From a virus, in IMG/VR virus record IMGVR_UViG_3300034418_009039, positions 1-22,323 of that record: 22,323 nucleotides of DNA, one strand, 5' to 3'. The notes beneath the pieces were generated by a model. That model searched no databases, was not told the DNA's origin, and saw only the letters and a list, made by a program, of their open reading frames with translations. Below, piece after piece: positions 20,221 through 22,323 of this stretch. Every line of letters starts with the position of its first letter. Position 1 is the stretch's first letter. The translations under genes were made by a program, and so were the position numbers.

Positions 20221-20810
20221 GTTAGCTATACTAACTGTAGCCCCTGGGGGGTACACTTAGTGGCGCACAGTTAGCTATACTTAGTGGCGCACAGTTAGCT
20301 ATACACAGCGGCGCACGAGTAGGCTATACATAGCGAGTGCACGAGTAGGCTATACATAAGGGGTGCACGAGTAGGCTATACTGAAGCCGCCGATGTAACA
20401 TGAGAAAAGTATAACAAACTCGCTGCTAATTAGCAGGGGGTTTGTATAGCCTACCCCGGCGCACAGTGGGCTATACTAACCCTCGCTACCCTGTGCCACT
20501 AAGTATAGAAAATTATTGCGCACAGTAAGCTACACCTACCCCGGCTAGATAGCGTGGGGTTTGCATACCCTACCCCACGGGGCAGTAAGCTATACATAGC
20601 CGCGCACGGTTCGTTATACAATCATCGGAACATTGCGGCCAGGTTAGCATACCCTACCCCGGTGAATGTAGGGGCAGGTTTGCATACCCTACCTCGGCGC
20701 ATGTACACGCCGGTTTGTATAGCTTACTGTTCGCGAAGTAATTTTTTTTTTCTTGTGAAAGTATGCTGGGTTTGTATAGCCTACCCCTCCCACAGTTTGT
20801 ATACTCTACC
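20221..20810. repeat. Cluster of about 18 copies of a GTAGGCTATAC-like element, both orientations
   Basis: Ten copies read rightward, near 20221, 20270, 20294, 20319, 20345, 20371, 20466, 20525, 20585 and 20609. About eight read leftward as GTATAGCCTAC or GCATACCCTAC, near 20444, 20502, 20565, 20649, 20683, 20717, 20774 and 20800. Rightward copies are spaced 24-26 bp where regular and are joined by GGCGCACA-like words. The core contains TATACT or TATACA, so each could act as a -10 or as a binding site. No gene is visible here. A run of ten T lies near 20743. Confidence 0.85.
20410..20448. repeat. Long imperfect palindrome with perfect 14-bp centre
   Basis: The centre CTGCTAATTAGCAG (20423-20436) is perfectly self-complementary. 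Flanking arms TATAACAAAC and GTTTGTATA extend the dyad to about 39 bp with small mismatches. It could be a cruciform, a protein site or an origin element. Confidence 0.65.
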
Positions 20811-20841
20811 TGCCGCTAATCTATTCTCTATTCTTTATACG

Positions 20842-21537
20842 ATGTAATCAGCTATCTATTCTTAATAGATAACGATTGGGGTTTGTATTATTTATAAATA
20901 GTAATCGGCTATTTATTCTTAATAAATAACGATTAGGGTTTCTATTATTTATATTTAAGGATTAGGGTTTGTATTCTTAATAAGCAAGGATTAGGGTTTG
21001 TATTCTTAATAAGCAAGGACTAGGGTTTGTATTATTTACACTTAAGGATTAGAGTTTGTATTCTTTATAAACAAGGACTAGCGTTTGTATTATTTATACA
21101 TAAGGATTGAGGTTTGTATTCTTTATAAACAAGGATTAGGGTTTGAATTGTTTATACATAAGGATTGAGGTTTGTATTCTTAATACTTAAGGATTAGGGT
21201 TTGTATTCTTTATACATAACGATTAGGGTTTGCATTATTTATAAACAAGGATTAGGGTTTGTATTGTTTATACATAACGACTGGGGTTTGTATTCTTAAT
21301 ACTTAACGATTGGGGTTTGTATTGTTTATACATAAGGACTGGGGTTTGTATTGTTTATAAACAAGGATTGGCGTTTGTATTATTTACACATAACGATTAG
21401 GGTTTGTATTATTTACACATAACGATTGGAGTTTGTATTATTTATACATAAGGATTGGAGTTTGTATTATTTATACATAAGGACTAGCGTTTGTATTGTT
21501 TACACTCAAGGATTGGGGTTTGAATTATGATATCGGT
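20842..21537. repeat. Tandem array of a 29-bp repeat, about 24 units
   Basis: Units begin at 20928, 20957, 20986, 21015 and then every 29 bp without exception to 21508, that is 21 units in exact register. Three more degenerate units lie at about 20842, 20871 and 20900. The consensus begins AAGGATTAGGGTTTGTATT and continues NTTTATACAT. GTTTGTATT is nearly invariant. Variation is confined to a few positions, mostly between two alternatives: G/C at 3, T/C at 6, A/G at 8, A/C/G at 20, and the AT-rich end. The units at 20957 and 20986 are identical. The period is not a multiple of three and stop codons abound, so it is not coding. There are no spacers, so it is not CRISPR. Confidence 0.95.
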
Positions 21538-21539
21538 GC

Positions 21540-21561
21540 GGCGCACAGTTTGTATAACAAA
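21540..21561. repeat. Isolated copy of the first repeat family, with TTTGTATAACAAA dyad
   Basis: GGCGCACAG followed by TTTGTATAACAAA repeats the joining word and the core of the 20221-20810 cluster. The last 13 bases form a perfect dyad. The 29-bp array is therefore flanked on both sides by members of the first family. Confidence 0.6.
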
Positions 21562-21588
21562 TCCTAGTGCAATTTACTGCCGCACGAA

Positions 21589-21608
21589 AATAGGTATTTG
21601 TACCTATT
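21589..21608. promoter_or_regulatory. Operator-like dyad AATAGGTA-TTTG-TACCTATT
   Basis: Two perfect 8-bp arms are separated by four bases, directly ahead of the rightward operon. A possible -35 TTGATA overlaps its right end at 21607-21612, with AT-rich -10 candidates near 21629-21638 (TAATCA or CATAAT). A bound repressor would block this promoter. A second, 19-bp identical copy of the left part lies at 22248-22266. Confidence 0.65.
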
Positions 21609-21698
21609 GATATTTGGGGCCATATGTGTAATCATAATAATAGAGGGAAAGGGAAAGAAACCCGAACCTCGCCAAACACTCCACCAAAGGTATCAACC

Positions 21699-21839
21699 AT
21701 GGCCACTACTGTTCGTTATACAAACGCCGCCGGTATGTCCGCCGTTCAGCGTGACGCTCTCCTTCAACTTATCGGTGAGCTGTATGCTGCCGGTCGTAAG
21801 ACTGAGGCTAAAATGGTCGCCACTCTTCTCTGGGCTTGA
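21699..21839 (+). CDS. Small early protein, 46 residues
   Basis: The start ATG at 21699 has AAAGG eight bases upstream. The protein begins MATTVRYTNAAGMSAVQRDA and then forms one strong helix, LLQLIGELYAAGRKTEAKMV, ending ATLLWA. No family is recognised, but the compact helical form and position as first gene of a short rightward operon are typical of phage early proteins that act on the host. It resembles the middle of the 67-residue protein at 18211-18414 over LQL-LY-K. The leader from 21609 is about 90 nt. Confidence 0.7.
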   Translation: MATTVRYTNAAGMSAVQRDALLQLIGELYAAGRKTEAKMVATLLWA

Positions 21840-21844
21840 GTATT

Positions 21845-21904
21845 ATGGAATTACTACTTGTCCCGTTTGTTTTAATCGCTGTTCCTTACTTTCTCTTCAA
21901 ATGA
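21845..21904 (+). CDS. Putative 19-residue membrane micro-protein
   Basis: The frame reads MELLLVPFVLIAVPYFLFK and then TGA. It is almost wholly hydrophobic, long enough for one membrane helix, with an acidic residue at the start and a lysine at the end. It starts five bases after the upstream stop, and its TGA overlaps the next ATG as ATGA, the classic sign of translational coupling. It has no strong Shine-Dalgarno of its own. It might disturb or mark the host membrane. Function is unknown, and chance cannot be excluded at this length. Confidence 0.5.
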   Translation: MELLLVPFVLIAVPYFLFK

Positions 21905-22080
21905 TTAACTTCGACGCTCTCGCTAATCTATTCGAAAACGCCCAAACTGTCCGTGATTCGTTATGCGATCTTCGCTCCACTCTGACAGACGAGGAGTGGG
22001 AAAAGCTAGAGGAATCTCCGGCCGGTAAGTTACTCAATGCATGCGCCGATCTTGAGTATACTTTGGAGGTCCTAGAGTAG
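21901..22080 (+). CDS. Small acidic early protein, 59 residues
   Basis: The protein reads MINFDALANLFENAQTVRDS at the start and then two helices, LCDLRSTLTDEEWEKLEESP and KLLNACADLEYTLEVLE. It is strongly acidic with no motif of known function. The ATG overlaps the stop of the micro-protein by four bases (ATGA), and the intrinsic terminator begins 13 bases after its TAG, so it closes the operon. Small acidic phage proteins often bind host enzymes or mimic DNA, but nothing here shows which. Confidence 0.7.
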   Translation: MINFDALANLFENAQTVRDSLCDLRSTLTDEEWEKLEESPAGKLLNACADLEYTLEVLE

Positions 22081-22092
22081 GTTACACAAACT

Positions 22093-22115
22093 GGGCCCCA
22101 AATCGGGGCCCTTTT
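22093..22115 (+). terminator. Strong intrinsic terminator of the small-gene operon
   Basis: GGGCCCC, loop AAATC and GGGGCCC are followed by TTTTCT. A 7-bp GC-only stem and a T-run 13 bases after the last stop codon make this a clear rho-independent terminator. Confidence 0.9.
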
Positions 22116-22122
22116 CTATACC

Positions 22123-22138
22123 GTACTACCAGTAGTAC
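22123..22138. promoter_or_regulatory. Palindrome GTACTAC-CA-GTAGTAC
   Basis: Two perfect 7-bp arms stand around CA just past the terminator, followed by another GTACTA word. There is no gene between 22081 and 22267, so this may be a binding site for a dimeric regulator. Confidence 0.45.
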
Positions 22139-22247
22139 AAACGTACTAGACAGTGAACACCCCCCCTCCATCCTAGCACGGGCAAGGCGCCATTCTGGGC
22201 CAGTCGTCAACATTTCTTCACACAAGACCCATAAGCCAGACTGATGG

Positions 22248-22266
22248 GAAAATAGGTATTTGTACC
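22248..22266. promoter_or_regulatory. Second operator-like copy, identical over 19 bp to 21586-21604
   Basis: GAAAATAGGTATTTGTACC occurs here and at 21586-21604. The right arm of the dyad is less perfect (TACCCATG). It lies directly before an ATG at 22268 and a sigma70-like promoter. Confidence 0.6.
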
Positions 22267-22267
22267 C

Positions 22268-22323
22268 ATGAAAACCGTCGACATAGGAGCCCCCCGTGAC
22301 TATATTGGATACATGAGGGGGGG
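22268..22323 (+). CDS. Possible start of a rightward gene (cut by right edge)
   Basis: An open frame begins MKTVDIGAPRDYIGYMRGG and leaves the window. It starts one base after the operator-like repeat. A promoter with its -10 at 22301-22306 lies inside it, so the true start may instead be the in-frame ATG at 22313, with almost no leader. With only 18 codons visible this is a weak call. Confidence 0.25.
   Translation, partial: MKTVDIGAPRDYIGYMRG
22278..22306 (+). promoter_or_regulatory. Sigma70-like promoter TCGACA-17 bp-TATATT
   Basis: The -35 TCGACA (22278-22283) and -10 TATATT (22301-22306) are at the ideal 17-bp spacing. The stretch TATATTGGATACA resembles TATAATGGATACA at 18197, where a start codon also follows within a few bases. 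Confidence 0.65.

Noticed and set aside
20128-20256. GTG-started longer form of the endonuclease VII-like protein
   Set aside because: The extra 43 residues have no domain character and cover a repeat copy and a late-motif-like element, so the ATG at 20127 is preferred.
20554-20847. A 97-codon rightward open frame
   Set aside because: It only translates the repeat cluster (recurrent IAYP-type words), has no ribosome binding site and lies wholly within non-coding repeats.
20842-21537. CRISPR array or telomere-like DNA
   Set aside because: The units follow each other directly with no unique spacers, no cas genes are near, and the TTAGGG word is part of a 29-bp unit and not itself tandem.
1-22323. 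tRNA genes, rRNA, insertion sequences, integrase or lysogeny genes
   Set aside because: None were seen by reading both strands, though short or divergent tRNAs could be missed without a covariance search.

Overview
The window looks like part of a double-stranded DNA tailed-phage genome. It is dominated by one long leftward (minus-strand) block of virion genes: tail assembly chaperones, tail tube, tape measure, tail tip, fibre-like proteins, scaffold and the first codons of a major capsid protein. A 1078-residue tape measure, a tail tube protein, a G/T chaperone pair with a lambda-type slippery site and no sheath point to a siphovirus. The style of the small structural proteins, the mostly absent Shine-Dalgarno sequences and the scattered HNH genes suggest a cyanophage-like virus. 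That host assignment is inference from general resemblance and is not proven here.

Layout from right to left along the late strand: an endonuclease VII-like protein (19630-20127); two surface or fibre-like proteins (18411-19513); connector and neck genes (15908-17653); the chaperone pair with a programmed -1 frameshift site (14704-15875); a probable tail terminator (13715-14149); the tail tube protein, followed across an amber codon by an 85-codon open extension (12742-13614); the tape measure (9411-12647); tail tip and appendage proteins (5545-9414); three small proteins (4747-5545); a 381-residue cysteine-rich protein, a 94-residue protein and a fibre (2175-4715); a zinc-binding-type protein and a second cysteine-rich protein (1022-2144); scaffold (260-976); capsid (1-63, cut by the window edge). 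Two HNH endonuclease genes and one small gene sit on the plus strand inside the late block.

About 1.4 kb of non-coding DNA (20257-21698) separates the late block from a rightward operon of small genes (21699-22080) that ends in a strong terminator. This region holds two repeat families. One is a cluster of about 18 copies, in both orientations, of a core close to GTAGGCTATAC. The other is a tandem array of about 24 units with an almost exact 29-bp period. It looks like the control and possibly replication region of the phage.

A short motif, consensus about TGGNAYACTA, stands 19-25 nt ahead of the start codon of most late genes or gene clusters that are not translationally coupled to the gene before. 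It is the best candidate for the phage's late promoter. The right edge has operator-like dyads and sigma70-like promoter elements, as expected for early regulatory DNA.
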